Below, piece after piece: positions 17,730-26,900 of a DNA stretch of 64,000 nucleotides (positions are counted from its first letter, which is position 1; each line of letters begins with the position of its first letter). The notes beneath the pieces were generated by a model. That model saw only the letters and a list, made by a program, of their open reading frames with translations, made no database searches and was not told the DNA's origin. A program made the translations under genes and the position numbers. The stretch lies in assembly GCF_900105305.1 (NCBI RefSeq), contig NZ_LT629765.1, positions 2,480,001 through 2,544,000 of the forward strand, written 5' to 3'. Source of the stretch: Corynebacterium timonense (GTDB lineage: Bacteria > Actinomycetota > Actinomycetes > Mycobacteriales > Mycobacteriaceae).

Positions 17730-18563
17730 ATGAAACCGCTCGCCGTCGTCACCGGTGCAACCTCAGGGATTGGCCGGGCGACGGCGTTGCGCTTGGCGGA
17801 GCACTTCACCGTCATTGGCACGACCCGCGACCCCGCCTCGCTTGCGGACCCGCTGCCGGGCGTGAGCTACGTGGCCCTGGATCTGGGCGACCCGGAGTCG
17901 ATCAGGCGCTGCGCCGCCGAGATCCTCGCGCGTGGGGTGCCCGAGGTGCTGGTGAACAACGCCGGCGAGTCCCAGTCGGGGCCCTTCGAGGAGCTGCCGC
18001 GCGAGGCACTCGAGCGCCTCTTCCAGGTCAATGTCCTCGGGCACGTCGACCTCACGCAGCGGTTGGTGCCGGCGATGAGGGCGGCGGGGCGGGGGCGCAT
18101 CGTCATGGTCGGCTCGATGCTCGGCAGCCTTCCGCTGGCCTACCGGTCGAGCTACGTCGCCTCCAAGGCGGCGATCAAGGGTTTTGGTCTTGCCGCGCGC
18201 CGCGAGCTCGCGCCGCACGGCGTGTGGGTCGCCGTGGTGGAGCCGGGTTCCATCGCGACGGGAATTTCGGCGAGGCGCACGGAATACGTCGATAAGCATG
18301 GGCCCTACGCGGCGGAGTTTGAGACGATGGTGACCCGCCTGAACGCCGCCGAAGAGGGCGGGATCAGTGCGGACCGGGTGGCGCGGGAGATCATGAAGCC
18401 GGTCCGGGCGGCGCGGCCGCGGGCCTTCTACGCGCGCGGTTCCTTCGCGCGGGTGGTGTTTCCGCTGGCGCGGCTGCTGCCGCGGGAGGCGATGCTGTGG
18501 ATCGTTGCCAGGAAACATGGCCTAAAGGGCGTGTCGCGCGTTAAAGTCTCAAGTAAGACTTAA
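17730..18563 (+). CDS. Short-chain dehydrogenase/reductase
   Basis: 277 residues, 8 bp after the mycolyltransferase gene. Classical SDR motifs are present: TGATSGIG for NAD(P) binding, NNAG, and the YxxxK active site in SSYVASKAAIKGF. The C-terminal region (VFPLARLLPREAMLWIVARK) is hydrophobic and may touch the membrane. The substrate is unknown. CmrA-type keto-mycolate reductases are SDRs too, but they normally lie elsewhere; the position between two mycolyltransferase genes makes a lipid substrate possible and no more. An AAGTCT/AGACTT inverted repeat overlaps its last codons. Confidence 0.85.
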   Translation: MKPLAVVTGATSGIGRATALRLAEHFTVIGTTRDPASLADPLPGVSYVALDLGDPESIRRCAAEILARGVPEVLVNNAGESQSGPFEELPREALERLFQVNVLGHVDLTQRLVPAMRAAGRGRIVMVGSMLGSLPLAYRSSYVASKAAIKGFGLAARRELAPHGVWVAVVEPGSIATGISARRTEYVDKHGPYAAEFETMVTRLNAAEEGGISADRVAREIMKPVRAARPRAFYARGSFARVVFPLARLLPREAMLWIVARKHGLKGVSRVKVSSKT

Positions 18564-18623
18564 TATATCGTGTAGTGTAACGACACGACGCTGTACGCCG
18601 ATACGTCCGAACGTAGACCGGCC

Positions 18624-18660
18624 CCGGGAGAGGGGAACTCCCGGAGCCTGCATACGCAGG
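18624..18660 (+). promoter_or_regulatory. Two hairpins in the leader of the PS1-like mycolyltransferase mRNA
   Basis: CCGGGAG (18624-18630) pairs with CTCCCGG (18638-18644) around a 7-nt loop, and CCTGC (18647-18651) pairs with GCAGG (18656-18660) around ATAC. They lie about 40 bp upstream of the ATG at 18698, within a 134-bp gap. They could stabilise the mRNA of a highly expressed secreted protein or end read-through from the SDR gene. No U-run follows, so they do not look like a simple terminator. Confidence 0.4.
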
Positions 18661-18697
18661 ATGCTCAACGCGACCTCACAGAAAAGGCAGGATAACC

Positions 18698-20629
18698 ATG
18701 CGAGATTACCGTTCCCCGCGTCGCACGTGGCTCGTCGCGGCTGCACTCCCGACGGCGATTGCCCTCGGCGTCGGTGCCGCCCCCGCGATGGCGCAGAGCG
18801 CCCTCCCCTTCAGCTCCCAGGGGGGCAGCCTCTCGGACAACATCCGGCCGAAGGACCCGCCGAAGCGGACCCCGATTGAGGTTGACGAGAACCCGCAGAT
18901 CCCGGGCCTGCCCGAGGGGGTCTCCGTCGACCGCATCGAGTGGCTGACCAACCGCCGCGTCGCGGTGTTCGTTAAGTCCGCCGCCATGCCGGAGCAGCTC
19001 ATGCAGGTGCAGATCCTGCTCGCCCGCGACTGGCACCAGAACCCGAAGGCGACGTTCCCGGAGGTGTGGGCCCTTGACGGCCTGCGCGCCCGAGACGACG
19101 AAAACGGCTGGACCATCGAGACCAACATCGAGCAGTTCTACGCGGATAAGAACGTCAACGTGGTTCTGCCCGTGGGCGGCGAGTCCTCCTTCTACGCCGA
19201 CTGGCAGCGCCCGAACAACGGCAAGAACTACAAGTGGGAGAGTTTCCTCACCAAGGAGCTCGTCCCGATCATGACGAACCACTTCCGCTCGAATGGCAAG
19301 CGTGCCGTCGTGGGCATCTCCATGGGCGGCACCGCCGCGGTGAACCTCGCGGAGCGCAACCCGCACCTGTTCGACTTCGTCGGGTCCTTCTCCGGCTACC
19401 TCGACACCACGACGACCGGCATGCCGACGGCCATCAAGGCGGCGCAGATGGATGCGGGCGGCTACAACTCCGATGCGATGTGGGGCCCGCCCGGCTCCCA
19501 GGACTGGATCGACCACGACCCGAAGCTCGGCATCGAAAACCTCCAGGGCATGACCGTCTACGTCTCCTCCGGCTCCGGCCGCGACGACTTCGGCGACCCG
19601 AACTCCGTGGCCCGCGGCGCGGCAAACCTCGCGGGCACGGGCCTGGAGATCATCTCCCGCCTGTCCACCCAGACCTTCGTCGACTACGCCTCGCGCACCA
19701 ACGTCAAGCCCATCGTGATGTTCCGCCCCTCCGGCGTCCACTCGTGGGAGTACTGGCAGTTCGAGATGACGCAGGCGTGGCCCTACATCGCCGACGCGCT
19801 GGAGGTCCCCCGCGAGGGCCGCGGCGCTGACTGCGCCCCGATCGGCGCGATTGCGGAGACCACGAAGTCCGGCGTGATTGGCTCCTGCGTGAACAACGAG
19901 TACGACGTGGCCAACGGCGGCAAGGCACAGGACTTCCGCGGCGGGCAGGCGTTCTGGTCGCCGACAACCGGCGCGCACGCCCTCTTCGGCGCGATCCTGG
20001 CCAAGTACAACGGCCTCGGCGGCCCGGCTGGATGGCTGGGCTTCCCCACCACCGGAGAGACACCCACGCCGGACAAGCGCGGGCGCTTCGTTCACTTCGA
20101 ACACGGCTCGATCTACTGGACCCCGGAGACCGGCGCCTACGCCATCCCGGGTGACATGTTCAAGGCTTGGGGCACCCACGGCTACGAGAACGGCCACCTG
20201 AAGTACCCAGTGGCGGAGGCCCAGAGCATCAACGGCGGCTTCGTGCAGCAGTTCGAGAACGGCTTCCTCACCCGCAACCCGAACGACGGCGGCCACTACA
20301 TCGTCCACGGCGCGATCGGTGCCAAGTACGGCGAGATGAACACCGCGGCCTCCGGCCTCGGCTACCCGAAGGGCAACGAACGCGCAATCCGGGGCGGCTT
20401 CTTCCAGGAGTTTGAGAAGGGCAACATCTACTGGTCGCCCGAATCCGGCGCCCACGCCATCTACTACGGCGAGATCTTCGATGCCTGGGGCAAGGAGGGC
20501 TACGAGCAGGGCCGCCTTGGCTGGCCGGTCTCCGACATGAAGGAGATTCCCGCCGGCGGGCTCACCATCGACTTCCAGCGCGGCACCCTTGAGCAGGTCA
20601 ACGGCACCGTGCGAGAAAAGAGGCGCTAA
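18698..20629 (+). CDS. cmt1: Secreted mycolyltransferase with C-terminal LGFP repeats (PS1/Csp1/Cmt1-like)
   Basis: 643 residues. The signal peptide ends at AMAQ (about residue 31). The antigen-85-like domain shows PVGGESSFYADW, nucleophile VVGISMGGTAA, and the catalytic His in SGVHSWEYWQFEM. From about residue 435, four LGFP-type repeats follow (AGWLGFPTTGE, LKYPVAEAQ, GLGYPKGNE, GRLGWPVSDM), which are thought to anchor PS1 to the arabinogalactan layer. It makes trehalose dimycolate and mycolylates the wall. The start has AGG upstream and a hairpin-bearing leader. Its stop overlaps the next start (TAATG), so it is coupled to the lipoprotein gene. Confidence 0.93.
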   Translation: MRDYRSPRRTWLVAAALPTAIALGVGAAPAMAQSALPFSSQGGSLSDNIRPKDPPKRTPIEVDENPQIPGLPEGVSVDRIEWLTNRRVAVFVKSAAMPEQLMQVQILLARDWHQNPKATFPEVWALDGLRARDDENGWTIETNIEQFYADKNVNVVLPVGGESSFYADWQRPNNGKNYKWESFLTKELVPIMTNHFRSNGKRAVVGISMGGTAAVNLAERNPHLFDFVGSFSGYLDTTTTGMPTAIKAAQMDAGGYNSDAMWGPPGSQDWIDHDPKLGIENLQGMTVYVSSGSGRDDFGDPNSVARGAANLAGTGLEIISRLSTQTFVDYASRTNVKPIVMFRPSGVHSWEYWQFEMTQAWPYIADALEVPREGRGADCAPIGAIAETTKSGVIGSCVNNEYDVANGGKAQDFRGGQAFWSPTTGAHALFGAILAKYNGLGGPAGWLGFPTTGETPTPDKRGRFVHFEHGSIYWTPETGAYAIPGDMFKAWGTHGYENGHLKYPVAEAQSINGGFVQQFENGFLTRNPNDGGHYIVHGAIGAKYGEMNTAASGLGYPKGNERAIRGGFFQEFEKGNIYWSPESGAHAIYYGEIFDAWGKEGYEQGRLGWPVSDMKEIPAGGLTIDFQRGTLEQVNGTVREKRR

Positions 20630-21114
20630 TGCGTCTCACGGCAACCAGCGGGGTGCTCGCCGCGCTCGTCGCCTCCTGCCTTGCGCTCTCCGGCTGCGGC
20701 TCCGCGACGGTCGAGAGCACCGACGAGACCACGGAGGAGACGACGTCGGAAAGCGCCACAGCGACGACGCCGGAAAGCGCCACAACGACGACGGAGAGTG
20801 CGACCACGACGGCGGCGTCTGAGGAACCGCCCGCCGACGGCGAGCGGCCCGCCCGTGAGGTGGAGTCCGTCCCGCCCGCCGGGCCGAGCTACACCGCCGA
20901 AGAAGAGCGCTTCCTGGATGAAATCAGAAACAACGGAGTGAACGTCGAGGGAGTTGAAGACCAGCTCACAGCAACGGGGCATAGCCTCTGCGCGGGTACA
21001 AACGTCACGCGTGACGCGGTCGCCGGCCAGCTTGTGGAGCAGCGGCGCACCAACCTTGACCCCGCTGACCTAGCAACGCTCATCGAAGAGACCGCGCACG
21101 CACACCTCTGCTAA
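20629..21114 (+). CDS. Lipoprotein with Thr/Ser/Glu-rich linker and DUF732-like domain
   Basis: 161 residues. The lipoprotein signal has lipobox LSGC (Cys about residue 23). A low-complexity Thr/Ser/Glu linker (residues 27-75) contains near-identical 'ESATTT' units. The C-terminal domain has FLDEIRNNGVNVEGVEDQLTA and two cysteines (SLCAG and the final HLC), the usual DUF732 look with one disulphide. Its role is unknown. It overlaps the mycolyltransferase stop and lies 8 bp before the cutinase-like gene, as in the mycobacterial Rv3802c region, so an envelope role is likely. Confidence 0.8.
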   Translation: MRLTATSGVLAALVASCLALSGCGSATVESTDETTEETTSESATATTPESATTTTESATTTAASEEPPADGERPAREVESVPPAGPSYTAEEERFLDEIRNNGVNVEGVEDQLTATGHSLCAGTNVTRDAVAGQLVEQRRTNLDPADLATLIEETAHAHLC

Positions 21115-21122
21115 GGAGATTC

Positions 21123-22064
21123 ATGCGTAAGCCTCTCATCGTCGGCGCGGTCGTGATCGTGCTGGCTCTCATCGGCCTGGGCATCTACCAGTGGCAGGTT
21201 GGCGAGACCCCGCTGCCCCCGGGGGAGCACGAGCCGCCGGCGAGCTCCGAGGCCCTGCCCCCGCCGGAGCCGGACTGGTGCCCCGCCGTCGAGGTGGTGT
21301 CCATCCCCGGCACGTGGGAGTCCTCCCAGGACGACGACCCGTTCAACCCGCAGGCGAACCCGTATTCCTTCATGCTGTCGATCACCCGCCCGCTGCAGGA
21401 GGCCTACTCCATCGACGACGTGCGCGTGTGGACGACGCCGTACACGGCCCAGTTCCGCAACATCCAGACGGCCGCGGGCCGCACGGAGATGACCTACGAC
21501 GAGTCCCGCGCCGAGGGCACCGCCCGCGCCAACGGCGAGCTCGCCTTCGTCAACGAGACCTGCCCGAGCACGAAGTTCATCGTTATGGGCTTCTCGCAGG
21601 GCGCGGTGATCGCCGGCAACATCGCCAACCAGATCGGGACCGGAGCCAACGCCGTTCCGCCGGAGAAGCTCCTGGGCGCGGTCATGATCGCCGACGGCCG
21701 GCGCGAGCCGGGCGTCGGCGTCAACCCTGGCGTGGAGATCCCGGGCACCGGCGCGGAGATCGCCCTCCAGCCGCTCAACCGCGTCGTCCAGGCGGTGACG
21801 CCGGGGGCGACCATGACGGGGGCGCGCGAGGGTGGCTTCGGCGCCGTCGCGGACCGCGCCTTCGAGATCTGCGCGCCGAACGATTCGGTGTGCGACGCGC
21901 CGCAGGACTTTGGCACGCTGCTTGACCGCGCGGGCGAGCTCTTGCTGGCCAACGGCAACCACGCGCAGTACGCGACCAACCCGGAGGTCATCCCCGGCAC
22001 GACAACGACCCAGTGGTCGATCGATTGGGCCCGTGGCGTGATCGACCAGCAGCTCGGGCGGTAA
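21123..22064 (+). CDS. Cutinase-like envelope lipase/esterase (Rv3802c type)
   Basis: 313 residues with AAGGAG before ATG 21123. An N-terminal membrane anchor (LIVGAVVIVLALIGLGIY) is followed by a Pro-rich linker and a cutinase alpha/beta-hydrolase domain. The nucleophile elbow is VMGFSQGAVIAG (Ser about residue 160), and paired cysteines occur at DWCPAV/ETCPS and EICAPNDSVCD. The probable acid is in NDSVCD and the His in NGNHAQYA. The mycobacterial counterpart, also upstream of fadD32-pks13, is an essential phospholipase/thioesterase linked to mycolate metabolism. The natural substrate here is unproven. Confidence 0.88.
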   Translation: MRKPLIVGAVVIVLALIGLGIYQWQVGETPLPPGEHEPPASSEALPPPEPDWCPAVEVVSIPGTWESSQDDDPFNPQANPYSFMLSITRPLQEAYSIDDVRVWTTPYTAQFRNIQTAAGRTEMTYDESRAEGTARANGELAFVNETCPSTKFIVMGFSQGAVIAGNIANQIGTGANAVPPEKLLGAVMIADGRREPGVGVNPGVEIPGTGAEIALQPLNRVVQAVTPGATMTGAREGGFGAVADRAFEICAPNDSVCDAPQDFGTLLDRAGELLLANGNHAQYATNPEVIPGTTTTQWSIDWARGVIDQQLGR

Positions 22065-22101
22065 CATTTCAAACGCCCAAACAAAACAACGAAGGAGTCT
22101 C

Positions 22102-23910
22102 ATGGACCTGAGCGTCATCATCCAGCGCTTCATCGACGACGACGGCACAATCGCCCTCCCGCAGAACTTCACCATCCCCGCGCTCACCGAAATGCTGTAT
22201 TTCATGGGTGCGCAGCTGGGGCAGTTGGATGAGATCAACATCCGTTTCTGGGACTTCTCGGAAAGCTCCGAGGGCGAGCTGCGCACCATGACGCGCCGGG
22301 AGGTCAACACCCGCGTGAAGGCTGTCGCGGCGCGCCTCATGCAGGTGGGGCAGCCGGGCGACCGGGTCGCCATCCTGGCGAACAACTCCCCCGAGTACCT
22401 TTTCGGTTTCATGGGCGCGATGTACGCCGGCCAGGTGCCCATCCCCCTCTACGACCCGAACGAGCCCGGCCACGGCGAGCACCTGCGCGCCGTGCTCAGC
22501 GACTCGGGGGCGACAACCGTGCTGACCAACAAGGCGGGCGGGCCCGCGGTGCGCGCCTTCTTCGCCGACCTGCCCGCGGCCCAGCGCCCCCGCATCCTCT
22601 CGGTGGATTCCCTGCCCGACTCCCTGGCCGAGTCCTGGGTGCCCCTGGAGACGCCTGAGGGCACGGACACGGCGAACGACACCGCCTTCCTGCAGTACAC
22701 CTCGGGGTCGACCCGCATGCCGGCCGGTGTGATCATCACCAACGAGTCCATCGTGACCAACGTGATCCAGATTTATACGGCGGTGGACCTGCAGCAGCCG
22801 CTGCGCGCCCCGATCTGGCTGCCGCTGCACCACGACATGGGCATCATCGTCTCCATGCTGCTCGTCGTGCTGGGCAACGAGATCGAGCTGATGTCCCCGC
22901 GCGACTTCATGCAGCAGCCGAAGCGCTACATCAAGCAGCTGTCGCGCCGCGAGGACGACCCGGACGACGTGCACATTTACTCCCTCGTGCCCAACTTCGC
23001 CCTCGACGTCATGGCCCGCTACGCCAAGCTGAGCGAGGAGGACGGGGTGGATCTGTCCGCCGTGGAGGGCCTCATCATCGGCTCCGAGCCCGTCACTGAG
23101 CGGGGAGTGGAAACCTTCGTGGGGGCCTTCGAGGAGTACGGCATGCGCCGCCCCACGATCCGCCCGGGCTACGGCCTCGCGGAGGCGACGCTCATCGTCA
23201 CCACCGCGCAGACGGAGGACCGGCCGAAGTTCCTCAAGCTCGACCGCGAGAAGCTCACGGAAGGCAAGGCGGTCGCGTCCGAGGATGGCGTGACGATGGC
23301 GTCGACAGGCCAGCCGGTGCGGTGGATGAACTTCGCCATCGTGGACCCGCAGACCCGCAACGAGGTGCCCGAGGGCACCGTCGGCGAGATCTGGATCAAC
23401 GGCGCCAACGTCGCCGGCGGCTACCTCGACCGCGAGGAGGAAACCCGCGAGGCCTTCTCCAACACCATCGGGGAGACGCTGCAGGAGGGCCTGCCCGAGG
23501 ACAACTGGCTGGCCACGGGCGACCTCGGCGCGCTCGTCGACGGCGAGCTCTACATCACCGGCCGCCTCAAGGACCTCATCGTGGTCGCCGGGCGCAACCA
23601 CTACCCGCAGGACATCGAGGACACGGTGCAGCGCGCCACCGAGCACGTGCGCACCGACTCAGTCGCGGCCTTCGCCGTGCCGGGCGATAACGTTGAGTGC
23701 CTCATCGTCTTCGTCGAGCGCGCCGACGACGCTGACCCGGCCGGGGACGCCGCCGCGGAGGACGCCATCCGCTCGGCCGTGACCTCGGTCCACGGCATCT
23801 CGCCTGACGTCATCGCCTTCCACGCCCCGAACGAGATCGCGCGCTCTTCCTCTGGCAAGATAGCCCGCCGGGTGAACATGACGAGGTTCCTCGAGCGAGA
23901 TAACGGGTAA
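22102..23910 (+). CDS. fadD32: Long-chain fatty-acid AMP ligase FadD32
   Basis: 602 residues with GAAGGAG before ATG 22102. Adenylating-enzyme motifs are LQYTSGSTRMPAGV, RPGYGLAEATL and ATGDLGAL. An FAAL-type insertion lies around residue 360, and the C-terminal Lys is in RSSSGKIARR. FadD32 activates the long meromycolic chain as acyl-AMP and loads it on the N-terminal ACP of Pks13, encoded 32 bp downstream. Gene order with pks13 and accD4 is the conserved mycolate-condensation operon. Confidence 0.96.
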   Translation: MDLSVIIQRFIDDDGTIALPQNFTIPALTEMLYFMGAQLGQLDEINIRFWDFSESSEGELRTMTRREVNTRVKAVAARLMQVGQPGDRVAILANNSPEYLFGFMGAMYAGQVPIPLYDPNEPGHGEHLRAVLSDSGATTVLTNKAGGPAVRAFFADLPAAQRPRILSVDSLPDSLAESWVPLETPEGTDTANDTAFLQYTSGSTRMPAGVIITNESIVTNVIQIYTAVDLQQPLRAPIWLPLHHDMGIIVSMLLVVLGNEIELMSPRDFMQQPKRYIKQLSRREDDPDDVHIYSLVPNFALDVMARYAKLSEEDGVDLSAVEGLIIGSEPVTERGVETFVGAFEEYGMRRPTIRPGYGLAEATLIVTTAQTEDRPKFLKLDREKLTEGKAVASEDGVTMASTGQPVRWMNFAIVDPQTRNEVPEGTVGEIWINGANVAGGYLDREEETREAFSNTIGETLQEGLPEDNWLATGDLGALVDGELYITGRLKDLIVVAGRNHYPQDIEDTVQRATEHVRTDSVAAFAVPGDNVECLIVFVERADDADPAGDAAAEDAIRSAVTSVHGISPDVIAFHAPNEIARSSSGKIARRVNMTRFLERDNG

Positions 23911-23942
23911 CGCTCGGGCCCTCGTCAGCGATAGGGAGTGCT

Positions 23943-26900
23943 ATGACTGAAAATGAGCTAAGCGTCTGGCTGCAGAAGTGGGTCGCGGAGGCCGTCGGCC
24001 TCGAGCCAGATGAGGTCGAGCCGACGAAACCGCTGGAGGCCTTCGGTTTATCCTCCCGCGACGCGGTCATCATGTCCGGCGAGCTGGAGAACCTGCTCGG
24101 CCGCCGCGTCGACCCCACCGTGGCGTACCAGTACCCGACGATCGCCACGCTCGCGGCCGCGCTGACGGCGGCCGAGGGGGAGAGGCGCCCGGTGAGGCGT
24201 CGTCACGCGAGCTCGTCCCCGGGGGCGCACGACATCGCGATCATCGGCTCGGCCGGGCGCTTCCCCGGCGCCGAGAACAACGACGAGTTCTGGCAGGTGC
24301 TTATCGACGCCCGATCGACCACCGGGCCCCTGCCGGAGAAGCGCTGGTCGGAGTACGCGGGCGACCCCGTCGTGCGCTCGAAAATGGCGGAGGAGAACAC
24401 CGACGGCGGCTACCTGTCGGACATCGAGAGCTTCGACAACGAGTTCTTCGGCCTGAGCCCGCTGGAAGCGGTGAACATGGACCCGCAGCAGCGCGTCATG
24501 CTGGAGCTGGCGTGGGAGGCGCTCGAGGACGCGAAGCTGCCCGCGAGCTCGCTGCGCGGCGAGCCAGTCGGCGTCTTCGTCGGCTCCTCCAACAACGACT
24601 ACGGCATGCTCATCGCCGCGGACCCGGCGCAGGCGCACCCCTACGCGCTGACGGGTTCGTCGAGCGCGATCATCCCGAACCGCATCTCCTACGCCTTCGA
24701 CTTCCGCGGGCCCTCTATCAACGTTGACACGGCGTGCTCCTCGTCGCTGGTCTCGGTGCACCACGCGGTGCGCGCGCTTCGCGACGGCGAAGCCGACGTC
24801 GCTCTCGCCGGCGGCGTGAACATCATGGCGAACCCCTTCGCCTCCCTCATGTTCGCCGAGCTCGGCGTCATCTCCCCGACGAGCAACATCCACGCGTTCT
24901 CCGAGGATGCCGACGGCATTGTCCGCTCGGAGGCGGCGGGTTTTGTCGTGCTCAAGCGCGTTGACGACGCCCTGCGCGACGGCGACACCATCCTCGCCGT
25001 GATCAAGGGCTCCGCCACCAACTCCGACGGCCACTCCAACGGCCTGACCGCGCCGAACCCCGACGCGCAGGTCGACGTGCTCGAGCGCGCCTACGCGGAC
25101 GCGGGACTCGACCCCGCCGCTGTCGACCTCGTCGAGGCGCACGGCACCGGCACCCTGCTCGGCGACCCGATCGAGGCGACGGCCCTGGGCACGGTGCTCG
25201 GACGCGGCCGCGACGGCGCCAGCCCGCTGCTGCTCGGCTCCGCGAAGTCGAACATCGGGCACTCTGAATCCGCCGCGGGCGTGGTCGCGCTGATCAAGGT
25301 GCTCGAGGCGCTCAAGCACGACACGATCCCGGCCTCCGTGAACTACGTCGGGCCGAACACCTACGTCGACTTCGACGCGCAGCACATCGAGGTGGTGGAG
25401 GACCCGCGCGAGTGGCCGCGCTACTCCGGGCGTCGCGTCGCGGGTGTGTCCGGGTTCGGCTTCGGCGGCACGAACGCCCACGTCGTGCTCGCGGACTTGG
25501 ACCCGGCCGAGTACGACACCGACGCGGCCGCCACGCCCGCCGAGCTGCTCGGCGCGGGCGCCGTGGGGCTGCCGGTGTCGGGCCTTTTGCCCTCGCGCCG
25601 AGCCGCGGCTGCCGCCGGGCTCGCCGACTTCCTCGAGGGGCGCCCGGACGCGGACCTGCAGCCGGTGGCCCGCTCGCTGGCCACACGCAACCACGGCCGC
25701 AGCGCCGCTGTCGTCCAGGCGTCGACCGTCGAGGAGGCGGTGAAAAAGCTGCGCCAGGTCGCCGAGGGCAAGGTCGCCCCCGGCATCGCCGTGGCGGACG
25801 CGCCCGCCGCGATGGGCCCCGTCTTCGTCTACTCCGGCTTCGGCTCGCAGCACCGCAAGATGGCGAAGCGGCTGCTGGAGACCTCGCCGCTGTTCCGCCG
25901 CCGCATGGAGGAACTCGACGAGTACGTGCAGTTCGAGGCGGGCTGGTCGATGCTCGAGATCATCCGGGACGACGAGCTCACCTACGACACGCTCACCGGC
26001 CAAGTCACCATCACCGCCATTCAGATCGCGCAGACGGACCTGCTGGCCTCCCTGGGCATCACGCCCGCCGCGACCATGGGCATGTCCATGGGGGAGATGG
26101 GTGCCGCCTACGGCGCGGGCGGGATCACCGCGCGCGACGCCATCCTCATCGCCTGCCACCGCGCCCGCCTCATGAGCGAGGGCGAGGCGATGATCGCCGG
26201 CACCGCCCAGGAGGGCGCGATGGCGGTCGTCGAGCTCAGCCGCGAGGAGCTGAGCGATTTCGTCGACGCCCACCCCGAGGCGCAGGGCGCGGAGCCCGCC
26301 GTCTACGCCGGGCCCGGCATGACCACCATTGGCGGCCCCGCGACGGCGGTCGAGTTCGTCGTCGCCGAGCTGGAGAAGCAGGAGAAGTTTGCCCGCACGC
26401 TCAACGTGCGCGGCGCGGGCCACACCAGCATGCTCGACCCCATCATGGGCGACCTGGCCGGCGAGCTCGCCGGGCTCGAGCCCTCCCCGCTGACGGTGCC
26501 GCTGTTTAGCTCCGTCGACCGCGGCGTGGTGTACCGCCCCGGCGAGGTCGTCCACGACGCCGAGTACTTCCTGCGCATGACCCGCCACTCCGTGTTCTTC
26601 CAGGACGCCACGGAGGCGGCGCTGGCCGCGGGGCACACTGCCTTCGTCGAGATCTCCCCGAACCCCGTCGCGGTGATGGGCATGATGAACACTGCCTTCG
26701 GCGCGGGCAAGCCCGACACGCAGCTGCTGTTCACCTCGAAGCGCAAGATCGACGAGGTGGCCAGCCTGCTCGACCTCGCCGCGAAGCTCTACGTCCAGGG
26801 CGTCGACGTCGACTTCCGGGGCTTCTACGGGCCGGGCCGCGTCATCGACGCGCCGCGCACGCCCTTCAAGCGCACCCCGCTGTGGACAAAGGCCCGCCCC

